A stretch of 64,000 bases of DNA from positions 1,488,001-1,552,000 of the forward strand of contig NZ_FOAX01000002.1 of the NCBI RefSeq assembly GCF_900109775.1, read 5' to 3'. A program made the translations under genes and the position numbers. The notes below the pieces were generated by a model. That model was given only the letters and a program-made list of their open reading frames with translations, was not told the DNA's origin and did not search any database. Shown here in pieces: positions 44,379 through 53,595 of this stretch (position 1 is its first letter; each line of letters opens with the position of its first letter). This DNA comes from Pseudoxanthomonas sp. GM95 (lineage in GTDB: Bacteria; Pseudomonadota; Gammaproteobacteria; Xanthomonadales; Xanthomonadaceae).

Positions 44379-44960
44379 ATGCGTTTGCGAGCTTTTGCCA
44401 CACTACTTCTGGCGACCCTGGCGCTTGCTGCCTGCAGTGATCCCGGCGACAAGGCCTCGCGGACCGCGCCTGCCACTGCACCCACCCCCACCACGGCCAC
44501 GGTGCCGGGCCAGCTACTGGAACCGACGACCGATCAGAGCCAGATCGCCGGCGTGGCCACGACCATCAGCCAGTCTCAGATCGACCTGGCCCAGCTGATC
44601 ATCGATCGCAAGATCGAAGGGCCTTTGGCGGATTTTGCAGTTGAGCAGCAGCGAGTGCATCGCGCCATGACCGAGAAGCTTTCTGCGCTGGGCGCCAGCA
44701 AGGCAGGCGAGCATGTGCAGGTGCAGGCGGGCAAGGGCAAGGCATCGATTGAGTCGCTGCGGAAAATCGAGGATCAGAAGGAGCTGATGAATTCCTACAT
44801 CGCAGAGGTTGTGCGCGATGAAGAAGACGCCCTGAAGCAGCTGGACGCCGAACTCGTGCCTGCGGCGCAGGGAGATCTGAAGGCCTACCTGACGCAGTCT
44901 CGCAGCGAGATTGCTGCGCAGCTGGAAAAGGCACAGGCCCTGGCGTCGGCCCGTTACTGA
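44379..44960 (+). CDS. Helical lipoprotein of unknown function
   Basis: 193 residues. The lipoprotein signal ends in lipobox LAAC (Cys19), followed by a Pro/Thr/Ala-rich linker (about 30-50) and a long helical domain with many Glu/Lys/Gln residues (LIIDRKIEGPLADFAVEQQR, MNSYIAEVVRDEEDALKQLD). It recalls DUF4142 ferritin-like helical lipoproteins, but I am not sure of the family. The lone lipoprotein is 105 bases after umuC. Confidence 0.8.
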   Translation: MRLRAFATLLLATLALAACSDPGDKASRTAPATAPTPTTATVPGQLLEPTTDQSQIAGVATTISQSQIDLAQLIIDRKIEGPLADFAVEQQRVHRAMTEKLSALGASKAGEHVQVQAGKGKASIESLRKIEDQKELMNSYIAEVVRDEEDALKQLDAELVPAAQGDLKAYLTQSRSEIAAQLEKAQALASARY

Positions 44961-45194
44961 GCCAACACGGTTCGCGATGCTGCCAGACCGGTGGAAAGGT
45001 ATTCCCCGGCGTGGCAGCACGCGCAATCAAATCGAACAGTGATGGCCCTGTAGGGCGGGCCAGTCGGGCCGGCCGTCATGCAGCGCTTGGAAGCGCTGGA
45101 CGGGCGTCGCGCTTCCTAAAAATGAAGGGGCGATCAACTTGGATCTTCGGGCCGAGACCGGATGCAGGGCATGCACCCGGTCGGGCAACGCAAG

Positions 45195-47333
45195 CTACTG
45201 GGCGTTCGGCTTGCACTCGAAGACGGTGACGCTCCTCGGTGGCGCCAGGAAGTCGGTGGATCCTCCGGGAAGCGCATCGATATCCAGTTCAAGGTCGGTG
45301 GAAAGCTTGAGCTGCCAATGGAGCGCCTGGTCAGCGTCATCGGGCAACTTGAAGCTCACCCCTTCGTGGTAGGCATTGATCAGGATGAGCAGGGTGGCGT
45401 CATTGGCGTACTCACGCACGCCTGAGACCTGCGCCTTGCCCTCCAGTACGAGCCCGATCGAGCGTGCACCGGGGTCACCCCAGTGATCAGGCTGCATCTC
45501 ATCACCGCCCGGATTGAGCCAGGTCAGATCCTTCATCCCGGCGTCTTCGTTGTACTGGCCGTTGAGAAAGCGTCCCCGAGTCAGGATCGGATAGCGCTTG
45601 CGTAGCGAGGTGAGCTGGCGGACGAACTCTGCGAGCCTGCCTTCGCTGGGGTCGTGTTCCCAGTTGATCCAGGTGATCTCGTTGTCCTGGCAGTAGGTGT
45701 TGTTGTTGCCGCCCTGAGTCTGGCCACGCTCGTCACCGGCCAGCATCATCGGCGTGCCTTGCGCAAGCAGCAGGGTCGCCAGCAGGTTGCGTGACTGGCG
45801 CTCGCGCAGCGCATTGATCCCGGCGTCTTCGGTCTCACCCTCGGCGCCGTAGTTGCACGAGGCGTCGTTGTCGGATCCGTCGCGGTTGCCTTCGCCGTTG
45901 GCGTCGTTGTGCTTGTCGTTGTAGCTGACCAGGTCGCGCAGGGTGAAGCCGTCGTGGGCGGTGATGAAATTCACCGACGACCAGGGGCGCCGGCCTCGTC
46001 GATCAAACAGGTCGGCCGAGCCGGTGAAGCGGGTGGCGAACTCAGCGAGCTTGCCCTCGTCGCCCTTCCAGAAGCTGCGTGCGTTGTCGCGGTACTTGTC
46101 GTTCCACTCGGCCCAGCCGGGCGGGAAGTGCCCGACCTGGTAGCCGCCTGGGCCGCAGTCCCAGGGCTCGGCGATGAGTTTGACCTGGGACAGCACAGGG
46201 TCCTGGCCCGCGGCATCGAGGAATCCGCCGCGCTGGTCGAAGCCGCTGGGCTCGCGCCCCAGGATGGTGGCCAGGTCGAACCGGAAGCCGTCGACGTGCA
46301 TCTCCTGCGCCCAGTAGCGCAGCGAGTCGTTGACGAACTGCACTGCCCTGAAGTTGCTCAGGTTGAAGGTGTTCCCGGTCCCGGTGTCGTTGATGTAGTA
46401 ACGCTTGTCATCGGCCAGGCGGTAATAGCTGGCATTGTCGATTCCCTTGAATGACAGGGTCGGCCCAAGCTCGTTGCCCTCGGCAGTGTGGTTATAGACC
46501 ACGTCGAGGATGACCTCCAGCCCCTCCCGGTGCATGGCCTTGACCATGTCCCGGAACTCGTCGCGGTGGCCCGAGGCCAGGTAGCGCGATTTGAGGGCAA
46601 AGAAGCCCAGGGTGTTGTAGCCCCAGTAATTGCGCAGATCCTTATCCTGCAGGTACTGGTCGTCCAGGTAGGCGTGGACCGGCAGCAGCTCCACAGCCGT
46701 GACGCCGAGGGACTTGATGTAGGACAGGACCGGTGCCTGCGAGAGCCCGGCGAAGGTGCCCCCGAGCTGTTCGGGCACGTCGGGATGGCGCTTGGTGTAG
46801 CCGCGGACATGGGTTTCGTAGATGACCGTTTCGCTCCACGGGCGAAGCAGGCGCTCATCGCCCTCCCAGTCGTAGTCATCCTGGACCACGACGGCCTTGG
46901 GCATGAAGGGCGCGCTGTCGCGTTCATCGAAGCTCAGGTCACCGTCGGGATGGCCGATGGTGTAGCCATACAGCTCGTCGGCCCATACCAGGTCGCCGTC
47001 GATCTCGCGCGCATAGGGATCCAGCAGCAGCTTGTTGTGGTTGAACCGATGCCCCTCGGCTGGCGCGTAAGGACCGTGGACGCGGTAGCCGTAGCGCTGT
47101 CCGGGTTTCACGTCGGGCAGATAGCCATGCCAGATCTCGTTGGTGTACTCGGGCAGCTCGATGCGGTGTTCCTGGTCGTGTTCGTCGAACAGGCAGAGTT
47201 CCACCTTGGTGGCATTTGCGCTGAACAGCGCGAAGTTCGTGCCTTGCCCATCGAACGTCGCACCACGTGGGAATGGGCGTCCCTCGCGCACGCGGGAGGG
47301 GGTGACGTATCGGGTCTTGGAAGGGGCGCGCAT
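45195..47333 (-). CDS. glgX: Glycogen debranching enzyme GlgX
   Basis: 712 residues from ATG 47333 (MRAPSKTRYVTPSRVREGRP). An N-terminal CBM48 domain (PFPRGATFDGQGTNFALFSA) precedes a GH13 catalytic barrel with the nucleophile Asp in DGFRFDLATILGRE and the third acid in FITAHDGFTLRDLVSYN. It hydrolyses alpha-1,6 branches of phosphorylase-limit glycogen. glgA/B/P and trehalose genes are not in the window, so glgX stands alone here. It is divergent from the response regulator at 47567. Confidence 0.95.
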   Translation of the reverse strand: MRAPSKTRYVTPSRVREGRPFPRGATFDGQGTNFALFSANATKVELCLFDEHDQEHRIELPEYTNEIWHGYLPDVKPGQRYGYRVHGPYAPAEGHRFNHNKLLLDPYAREIDGDLVWADELYGYTIGHPDGDLSFDERDSAPFMPKAVVVQDDYDWEGDERLLRPWSETVIYETHVRGYTKRHPDVPEQLGGTFAGLSQAPVLSYIKSLGVTAVELLPVHAYLDDQYLQDKDLRNYWGYNTLGFFALKSRYLASGHRDEFRDMVKAMHREGLEVILDVVYNHTAEGNELGPTLSFKGIDNASYYRLADDKRYYINDTGTGNTFNLSNFRAVQFVNDSLRYWAQEMHVDGFRFDLATILGREPSGFDQRGGFLDAAGQDPVLSQVKLIAEPWDCGPGGYQVGHFPPGWAEWNDKYRDNARSFWKGDEGKLAEFATRFTGSADLFDRRGRRPWSSVNFITAHDGFTLRDLVSYNDKHNDANGEGNRDGSDNDASCNYGAEGETEDAGINALRERQSRNLLATLLLAQGTPMMLAGDERGQTQGGNNNTYCQDNEITWINWEHDPSEGRLAEFVRQLTSLRKRYPILTRGRFLNGQYNEDAGMKDLTWLNPGGDEMQPDHWGDPGARSIGLVLEGKAQVSGVREYANDATLLILINAYHEGVSFKLPDDADQALHWQLKLSTDLELDIDALPGGSTDFLAPPRSVTVFECKPNAQ

Positions 47334-47566
47334 GAGAGGGGCTCTGGAGTCGGTTGCACCATTGCAACGCGAGCGGTCCGAGCATCGATCCCGGCACGTG
47401 CAGGAGGCGTCAGTACCGCAGCGGAAAGGACTGATCTGCATGCAGGCAGAGCTGGCCCTGCCGGTCATCGCCGTGGCGGTACAGAGCCCCCAAGAGCGCT
47501 TGGTCATTCCGATACGCTGCGCGCAGTCTGTGCTTTCTTCACCTGTTCATCTCAACACCTCCCTTC

Positions 47567-48355
47567 ATGCTTCGGAGGATGAAATCAGGAGCAGCCGCTG
47601 TGGAGCAAACCTTCGAAGAGAAGCATCTTTTGTTGGTGGAAGACGATGCGACCACGGCCGCCATGTTGACGGACTATCTAGTGTCCCATGGATATATGGT
47701 CGACCTTGCGGCTGACGGTCACGAAGGTCTCAAGCTTGCTGGGTGCCTGCATTACGAGGTGATCGTGGTCGACGGGCAGCTGCCACGCATGGATGGACTG
47801 GATCTTTGCCGAGCGATTCGGGAGAGTCTTCGCAAGACCACGCCCATCCTTTTCTTGTCAGGCCGCGACCAGGTCAACGATCGTGTTGCCGGATTGCAGG
47901 CTGGTGCGGATGACTACCTGGTCAAGCCGTTTTCGCCGCTGGAATTGCAGGCGCGACTGAAGGCGCTGGTGAACCGCCAGGCGCGTCGGGTCGTTTCGTC
48001 GACCATGACTGTGGCCGACCTAACGCTTGATACCCAACAGCACGTAGTTCGCCGCGCTGGAAGACTGCTTTCGCTGTCGCCGATCCAGTTCCAGCTGCTG
48101 ACTGTGCTGATGAAGGCGTCGCCTGGGATCGTCAGCCGCAGCGAGATCGAAAAAATCGTCTGGGGCGGGGAGATGCCCGACACCGACACGCTGCGTAGCC
48201 ACCTCTACACCCTGCGCAAGATCATCGATAAGCCTTTCGATCAGCCCCTCCTTCACACGATCGTTGGCTTCGGCTACAGGCTTGGGCTGATGGCTCCGTT
48301 CGCTCCGGTTGATCGGACTGCAAATCCGCATGCGACATCGGCGGTGCTCGCTTAA
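47567..48355 (+). CDS. Orphan OmpR-family response regulator
   Basis: 262 residues; ATG 47567 or in-frame ATG 47579 can be the start. Receiver domain: acidic pair in LLLVEDD, phospho-acceptor Asp in EVIVVDGQLPRMDGLDL and Lys in DDYLVKPF. A C-terminal winged helix follows (RSHLYTLRKIIDK, then TIVGFGYRLGL). No histidine kinase is adjacent, so its partner is unknown. It shares a 233-base divergent region with glgX. Confidence 0.9.
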   Translation: MLRRMKSGAAAVEQTFEEKHLLLVEDDATTAAMLTDYLVSHGYMVDLAADGHEGLKLAGCLHYEVIVVDGQLPRMDGLDLCRAIRESLRKTTPILFLSGRDQVNDRVAGLQAGADDYLVKPFSPLELQARLKALVNRQARRVVSSTMTVADLTLDTQQHVVRRAGRLLSLSPIQFQLLTVLMKASPGIVSRSEIEKIVWGGEMPDTDTLRSHLYTLRKIIDKPFDQPLLHTIVGFGYRLGLMAPFAPVDRTANPHATSAVLA

Positions 48356-48575
48356 AGGAGCGCCATTCAAGGCTGGGCACTGACACGAATACGAAACATG
48401 ACAGACGGGCCGGTGCTATACGACAACGTAGCGGCAACCATGCACGCAATGAAGAATCCACGGCGCATCTGTGTCAAACGTTAATTCCGTCTTCGCTTCA
48501 AACTAGCCTCAGCGTGCAGGGTCGTAACAGACTTGCGAACAGGCTGAGATCTCCAACTACCCGTCGGAGATCGAC

Positions 48576-49106
48576 ATGGCAACGGACAAGAAGCGCGACA
48601 TCCTCAAGACCCTGCGCGGAGAGCACGACGAACTCCGCACGCTGTTTAAGCAGATCAACAGCACCACCGATCGCGCGATAAAGACCCGCGAAGAATTGCT
48701 GGCCAAGGTGGAGTCCGGGCTGCTTCCTCATGCAAAATGGGAAGAGGATGTTTTCTACCCGGCCATACGGGACCGGGCTGATCGCGATGGCAAGAAGGCC
48801 ATTGCAGAGGCATATCTGGAGCACCATGCGGTCGAATCTATCGTAATGCCCGAAGTCAAGGCTTCAGAGCCCGGTACTCCAGAATTTGCCGGTGCGGCGA
48901 AGGTGTTCGGCGAACAGATCGGCCATCATGCGAGTGAAGAGGAGAGCACGGTTTTCAAACTGGCACGAGAGCTGTTCAGTGCCGCGGAGCTTTCAGAGTT
49001 CGATGAGCAATACGAGCAGTGGAAGGGTTCAGCCGCCGGGGTCGCGAGCGTCGGCGCCGCGAAGGTCAAGGGTGCGATCAAGACCGCGGGGCGCACGTTG
49101 GCCTGA
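48576..49106 (+). CDS. Hemerythrin HHE-domain protein
   Basis: 176 residues, preceded by GGAGATCGAC. The four-helix iron-binding pattern is visible: His in LRGEHDELRTL, His-x3-Glu in LLPHAKWEEDVFYPA, His in LEHHAVESIV, and His-x4-Glu in GEQIGHHASEEESTVF. The C-terminal Ala/Lys-rich tail is unusual. Such proteins sense or carry oxygen or nitric oxide, or handle iron under stress; the exact role here is unknown. Confidence 0.9.
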   Translation: MATDKKRDILKTLRGEHDELRTLFKQINSTTDRAIKTREELLAKVESGLLPHAKWEEDVFYPAIRDRADRDGKKAIAEAYLEHHAVESIVMPEVKASEPGTPEFAGAAKVFGEQIGHHASEEESTVFKLARELFSAAELSEFDEQYEQWKGSAAGVASVGAAKVKGAIKTAGRTLA

Positions 49107-49248
49107 AACAGTGCTGCACAGCAGCGTGATCATCCTGCTAAGCCCAGTCAAACCTGAGCTGATGTGGAGCATGACTAGCCGAACCCGAGCTTTAGAGAGA
49201 ACGACTTGAAAAACGCCATCTTGACCGACCCAGGCGGGATTTCTTTTT

Positions 49249-50037
49249 GTGCCTAAGAAGACACTCAAGCTCGCGACTTTCAACGTCAACGGCATCAACA
49301 CCCGTTTGCAGAATCTGCTGCGATGGCTGGAAGTTGAGCAGCCTGACGTGGTTGCGCTCCAGGAGCTCAAGGCCACCGACACCGCGTTTCCTCGTGCCGA
49401 AATAGAAGCGGCCGGATACGGTGCGATTTGGCAGGGGCAGCAGTCATGGAACGGTGTTGCATTGCTTGGCCGGGATACCGAGCCTGTCGAAAGCAGGCGA
49501 GGGTTGCCTTGGGATCCGGCCGATACCCAAAGTCGCTACCTGGAGGCCGCCATTCATGGAGTGGTGGTCGCAAGCCTGTATCTGCCCAATGGCAATCCCC
49601 AACCCGGCCCGAAGTTCGACTACAAGCTCGGCTGGATGCAGCGGTTGAACAGGCACTCGCGCTCGCTTGTGGAGTTGCCCCATCCGGTCGTGCTCATGGG
49701 CGACTTCAATGTGATCCCCACCGATGACGATGTCTATGATCCGAAGTCCTGGAAGAAAGACGCGCTAATCCAGCCCGAGACACGAAAGGCCTTCTCGGAA
49801 CTGCTGCAACAGGGATGGACCGATGCACTGCGTGATGTGTTCGGGCAGGAGCGTGTTTACACCTTCTGGGATTACTTCCGGCATCACGCCGAGCGCGATC
49901 GCGGACTGCGTATCGACCACCTGCTGCTCAACCGCAAGCTAGCGGGTGGGCTGAAGGAAGCTGGTGTTGATCGTTGGGTCCGGCTTGAACCCCACGCCAG
50001 CGACCACGCGCCGACCTGGGTGAAGGTCACCATCTAG
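49249..50037 (+). CDS. xth: Exodeoxyribonuclease III
   Basis: 262 residues with a GTG start (MPKKTLKLATFNVNGINTRL). The endonuclease/exonuclease/phosphatase fold is complete: Asn in FNVNGI, metal Glu in ALQELKA, DFNVIP, and the C-terminal catalytic Asp-His in SDHAPTWV. It cleaves 5' to abasic sites and removes 3' blocking groups in base-excision repair. It stands alone. Confidence 0.94.
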   Translation: MPKKTLKLATFNVNGINTRLQNLLRWLEVEQPDVVALQELKATDTAFPRAEIEAAGYGAIWQGQQSWNGVALLGRDTEPVESRRGLPWDPADTQSRYLEAAIHGVVVASLYLPNGNPQPGPKFDYKLGWMQRLNRHSRSLVELPHPVVLMGDFNVIPTDDDVYDPKSWKKDALIQPETRKAFSELLQQGWTDALRDVFGQERVYTFWDYFRHHAERDRGLRIDHLLLNRKLAGGLKEAGVDRWVRLEPHASDHAPTWVKVTI

Positions 50038-50129
50038 ATCAACGTTTCGCCAAAACGTTGTGCCTGCTGATCAATAGGTGCACTTCCGCAGCTTCTTTCG
50101 AAAGCAAGAGATGCACACCTCGCTTGATC

Positions 50130-50213
50130 ATGCCAGCGAGTAGGGCTGGCCAGGTTGCGCGGCTCGCGGTGGAAGCGGCCGAGAAGAAATACCGTGGTCA
50201 GATTGAGCACTGA
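50130..50213 (+). CDS. Very small possible gene or gene remnant (27 residues)
   Basis: ATG 50130 opens a 27-residue frame (MPASRAGQVARLAVEAAEKK, then YRGQIEH) that looks like an amphipathic helix. A strong intrinsic terminator follows 17 bases after its stop. There is no good ribosome-binding site. It could be a tiny gene, or the C-terminal stub of a lost one. Confidence 0.25.
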   Translation: MPASRAGQVARLAVEAAEKKYRGQIEH

Positions 50214-50230
50214 CTTGTGCTTCGGTGATC

Positions 50231-50257
50231 AGGGGGCTACGGCCCCCTTTTTCTTTT
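50231..50257 (+). terminator. Intrinsic terminator between exonuclease III and the MFS pump gene
   Basis: GGGGGC-TACG-GCCCCC (50232-50247) has a stable tetraloop and is followed by TTTTTCTTTT on the plus strand. It lies 195 bases after the exonuclease stop. Confidence 0.88.
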
Positions 50258-50282
50258 GCCAGTGGCGCTTCTGCGCATTTGA

Positions 50283-51509
50283 TTAATTTTCGGGATGATC
50301 GGGTAACGGCCATACATGCTTGGCGGTGAAAATCCCGATGGCGATGGCCGACATAGCGAAGACGGCTGCTATGACCAATGACCACCCGACGTAGTAACCG
50401 GCGCTTATCAGTGCCCCGGCGATGATCGGTCCAACGATGCTGGAGACGGCCATGGCCGAAGTGCTAATGCCCATCAGACTGCCTTGCTGGTTTGGCGCAG
50501 CTGTAAAGGTGAGTGCAGCAGTCAATGTCGGACGCGCGAGCGAGGAGGCAAAGCTGACGATGGCGACCGATCCAAACAGGCCGATCAAGCCAGGGGACAC
50601 CGCCAGAAGAACAAACCCTGCGGCCATGCTTGCCAGACATGCAATGGCTAACCCGCTATCGGAGATCGCCCGTCCAATGCGTTTCATCAAGAAGAGTTGT
50701 ACGAAGATGTTGATTGCGCCTGCAACGGTGAAGAGATAGCCAACCTCGCGTGCCTCCATAGCCGCTCCGGCCCATTCGAAGCGTGCATTGACGAACAGGG
50801 CGAGCTGGGAGATGTACATCGAAAATGCCAGGAAGAAGGCCGTGAGGATGGAGAGTGTGGCCAAGGTTGCTGGACTGCTCGTTGCCAGGATGCTCAAGCG
50901 CCGGTGAGGCGAAGCAGGGATGGGCTTCTTTCTGTCTTGGACGAGCTGGTCGGCAGGTAACAGGACCATCGTGGTGATCAGGCTGGCGCCGGAAAGCAGG
51001 GCCGCAAGCCATACAGGGGCGGCAAGTGATATCGAAGCGAGCATGCCCGAGAGCGACGGGCCGACGATCAGCCCGATTCCCGCCGCGGCGCTGATGACCC
51101 CAATCGCCTGCTTTCGCGTTCCTGCCTGGCTGCGATCGACCGCATAGGCCGTGGCCACCGACATGTTGCCTGAGGTCAGCCCGTCAAGGATGCGGGCGAT
51201 GAAAACCAGCACCATTCCTCCGGACAGTGCCAGCATTACCAGGCTCAATGCAGTACCAGCCTGGCTGGCCAGCAGCACCTTCTTGCGACCGATGCGATCT
51301 GAGAGCCTGCCAAGCCACGGGGCAGCGACAGCCTGCGCCAGCGAAAAAGAGGCGGTCAGCAGGCCGATGACCAACGCAGTGGCGCCGTAATGGGCAGCGT
51401 AAAAAGGCAGCAATGGGAGGATGACGCCCATGCCGATGGCGTCGATCGAAACAATGCAGAACAGCGGGACCATCACTTGGAGATCCAGCTTGGACGTGTC
51501 GGGTGTCAT
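50283..51509 (-). CDS. MFS drug efflux transporter, Tet-like
   Basis: 408 residues with 12 membrane spans. Motif A is WLGRLSDRIGRKKVLLAS, and the drug:proton antiporter motif C region is GLIVGPSLSGML. Overall pattern matches the TCR/Tet group (MVPLFCIVSIDAIGMGVILP at the N-terminus). It is divergently transcribed from a TetR gene with palindromic operators in the 109-base gap, which is the classical tet layout. The substrate is not proved by sequence. Confidence 0.9.
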   Translation of the reverse strand: MTPDTSKLDLQVMVPLFCIVSIDAIGMGVILPLLPFYAAHYGATALVIGLLTASFSLAQAVAAPWLGRLSDRIGRKKVLLASQAGTALSLVMLALSGGMVLVFIARILDGLTSGNMSVATAYAVDRSQAGTRKQAIGVISAAAGIGLIVGPSLSGMLASISLAAPVWLAALLSGASLITTMVLLPADQLVQDRKKPIPASPHRRLSILATSSPATLATLSILTAFFLAFSMYISQLALFVNARFEWAGAAMEAREVGYLFTVAGAINIFVQLFLMKRIGRAISDSGLAIACLASMAAGFVLLAVSPGLIGLFGSVAIVSFASSLARPTLTAALTFTAAPNQQGSLMGISTSAMAVSSIVGPIIAGALISAGYYVGWSLVIAAVFAMSAIAIGIFTAKHVWPLPDHPEN

Positions 51510-51541
51510 TGCGCTTTTCCTCGGGCGTGCTTGCGTGAATT

Positions 51542-51570
51542 ACGAACATGTACTGGACGAACATGTTCGT
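51542..51570. promoter_or_regulatory. TetR operator between the MFS pump and TetR genes
   Basis: ACGAACATGTTCGT (51557-51570) is a perfect 14-base palindrome. ACGAACATGT is repeated 15 bases upstream (51542-51551). It lies midway between the two divergent starts and overlaps a TACTAT -10-like box at 51570-51575, so repression of both genes is expected. Confidence 0.7.
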
Positions 51571-51618
51571 ACTATGCTACAAAAGGCACACACAGGGACA
51601 ACTGTTGGTATCAAGCGC

Positions 51619-52314
51619 ATGACGATTGAAAAACCCGAGCCGCGCAGCCGGCGAGATCGACCCGCCAAGGCGCCGCTCTCCAGGCAGGTCATCACTGAGG
51701 CGGCGCTCGCGATCATGCGTACCGAGGGCTTGGGCAAGGTGACGATGCGCCGGATCGCTGCGCAGCTCGATACCGGTGCGGCATCGTTGTACGTCTATGT
51801 TCGCGATACCGAGGACCTGCACGCCCAGGTGCTCGACGCGTTGCTGGCCCCTGTCACCGAGATCACTACAAGAGGCAGCTGGCAGAAACGGCTGAAGGCA
51901 CTGCTCGGCAATTACATGGACGTGCTTTTTGCAAACCCCGAACTTGCCCGCATGGCAATTTCGACTCCCGCCAACGGCACAAACTACTTTCGCATCGTGG
52001 AAATGATCCTGGCCTTGCTCAAGGCCGGTGGCGTGGAAGATCGAAGTGCAGCATGGGGCGTGGACCTGCTGTTGCTGTTCGCAACGGCCAATGCCGCCGA
52101 GCACAGCGCCTGGAAAGCTTCCCCGCGGGCTGCCGAAGATGTCCAAGGCATGAAGTCCAAGATCCGATCGGCCGATCCAAAGACCCATCCCAATATTTCC
52201 CGCCTAAGCGAAGAACTGCTCTCTGGCGGGGAAGGGCGCCTTGATTGGAACCTGGATCTGCTCATCGCCGGATTGATCGCGGCGCCGCCTGTCTCGAAGA
52301 AAAGCGCTCGCTAG
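51619..52314 (+). CDS. TetR-family repressor of the efflux/monooxygenase module
   Basis: 231 residues from ATG 51619. The N-terminal helix-turn-helix is VTMRRIAAQLDTGAASLYVY within residues 45-65, with VRDTEDLHAQVLDALL after it. The C-terminal domain resembles the TetR_C class of tetracycline-type repressors (GSWQKRLKALLGNYMDVLFA). It is divergent from the MFS pump and 49 bases upstream of the monooxygenase, probably in one transcript with it. The longer frame from 51421 runs into the pump gene and is rejected. Confidence 0.9.
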   Translation: MTIEKPEPRSRRDRPAKAPLSRQVITEAALAIMRTEGLGKVTMRRIAAQLDTGAASLYVYVRDTEDLHAQVLDALLAPVTEITTRGSWQKRLKALLGNYMDVLFANPELARMAISTPANGTNYFRIVEMILALLKAGGVEDRSAAWGVDLLLLFATANAAEHSAWKASPRAAEDVQGMKSKIRSADPKTHPNISRLSEELLSGGEGRLDWNLDLLIAGLIAAPPVSKKSAR

Positions 52315-52363
52315 CCGCGCTGGCCGCGCTGCGGCCTTATGCCACTCACTGAAGGGCACCACC

Positions 52364-53521
52364 ATGGTTGATATCAGGAACAAGCGCGTTGCCGTCGTGG
52401 GGGCAGGGCCTGCAGGCCTGACCCTCGCAAGGCTTTTGCAAATGCAGGGCGCGGATGTGACGGTGTATGAGCGCGATCTAAGCGCGTCGGCACGGCCACA
52501 AGGCGCAACCCTGGATCTACACGACGACGCTGGGCTCAAGGCGCTTCGTGCAGCCAATCTGATGGATTCCTTCGAAGCAAGCTACCGGCCCGGTGCGGAC
52601 AAGATCACCGTGGTTGATCGCGACGGAACCTCGTTCCTTGACGCGTTCGTCAGCAGTGAGCATGGCGTGGCCAGGCCCGAAATCGATCGTGGCCCGCTCA
52701 GGGATCTGTTGCTGAATTCCTTGAAGCAAGGCACTGTGAAATGGGGCGCCAGGTTCGTCTCATTGCGTCGATCGGGCAGATCAGTGGAGCTGTGGTTTGC
52801 CGACGGCACTCGATCGATCGCTGACCTGGTGGTGGCAGCAGATGGCGCCAACTCGATCTTGCGTCCTTACCTGACGCCCATTCGTCCGATCTATTCGGGA
52901 ATCATGGTGCTCGAGGGAAACATCCGTGATTCGGCAGCGTCGGTTCCGCAGATTCATCGAATGATGGACGACGGAAAGATCTGTGCGCTGGGTGATGAAA
53001 AATCGCTGTTCGTGATCTCCAAAGGTGACGGTAGTGCATCGTTCTACACAGGGCACAAGGCCCCCAATGACTGGGGATATACCTCGGGGATCGACTTCAG
53101 CGATAAGTCGGCGGTCCTGGCGTGGTTCAAGGCTGAGTTCGTTCAATGGAGCCCGATGTGGCATGGCCTGTTCGAGCACGCCCAGCCTCCGTTTGTGCCT
53201 CGTCCCCAGAACTACTTTCCGACTGACCAGCGCTGGGAGGCGGCGGCCGACCTCACCATGATTGGCGACGCTGCCCATGTCATGCCGCCGTATGCTGGTG
53301 AGGGCGTGAACATGGCCATGCTCGATGCGCTCGAGCTTGCCCAATGCCTGGCCGATGACCGATTCCAGGACATCCGTTGGGCCATCAGCAGCTTCGAAGA
53401 ATCGATGCGCTTGCGAACGGCAGAGGCCACCACGGTCACGATGGACCAGACCAAGGCGTTTCATTCGGCTGCCGCCATTCCCGATCTCATCCAGATGTTC
53501 GCCTCGCACGCCGACTCCTGA
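52364..53521 (+). CDS. FAD-dependent monooxygenase, TetX-like
   Basis: 385 residues, against 388 for TetX. FAD motif VAVVGAGPAGLTLARLLQ starts at residue 9. The TetX-like features GATLDLHDDAG, ARPEIDRGPLRDLLLNSL and LTMIGDAAHVMPPYAGEGVN are in the same order as in TetX, where the Arg region and DAAHxMPP loop contact FAD. TetX hydroxylates tetracyclines at C11a. Sequence resemblance is clear but partial, and the substrate is not known. It follows the TetR gene and precedes a terminator-like repeat. Confidence 0.88.
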   Translation: MVDIRNKRVAVVGAGPAGLTLARLLQMQGADVTVYERDLSASARPQGATLDLHDDAGLKALRAANLMDSFEASYRPGADKITVVDRDGTSFLDAFVSSEHGVARPEIDRGPLRDLLLNSLKQGTVKWGARFVSLRRSGRSVELWFADGTRSIADLVVAADGANSILRPYLTPIRPIYSGIMVLEGNIRDSAASVPQIHRMMDDGKICALGDEKSLFVISKGDGSASFYTGHKAPNDWGYTSGIDFSDKSAVLAWFKAEFVQWSPMWHGLFEHAQPPFVPRPQNYFPTDQRWEAAADLTMIGDAAHVMPPYAGEGVNMAMLDALELAQCLADDRFQDIRWAISSFEESMRLRTAEATTVTMDQTKAFHSAAAIPDLIQMFASHADS

Positions 53522-53560
53522 GGGTTGGGTCTTGGCCGCTTCTGGCTGAGTGAACGTAAA

Positions 53561-53585
53561 GGAGCCCCGGATCGACCGAGGCTCC
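53561..53585. terminator. Convergent bidirectional terminator-like hairpin
   Basis: GGAGCC and GGCTCC arms (53561-53566 with 53580-53585), with CGG/CCG pairing inside, lie between the monooxygenase stop and the stop of the minus-strand gene at 53596. There is no long T-run on either strand. Confidence 0.5.
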
Positions 53586-53595
53586 TGGTGAGCGT

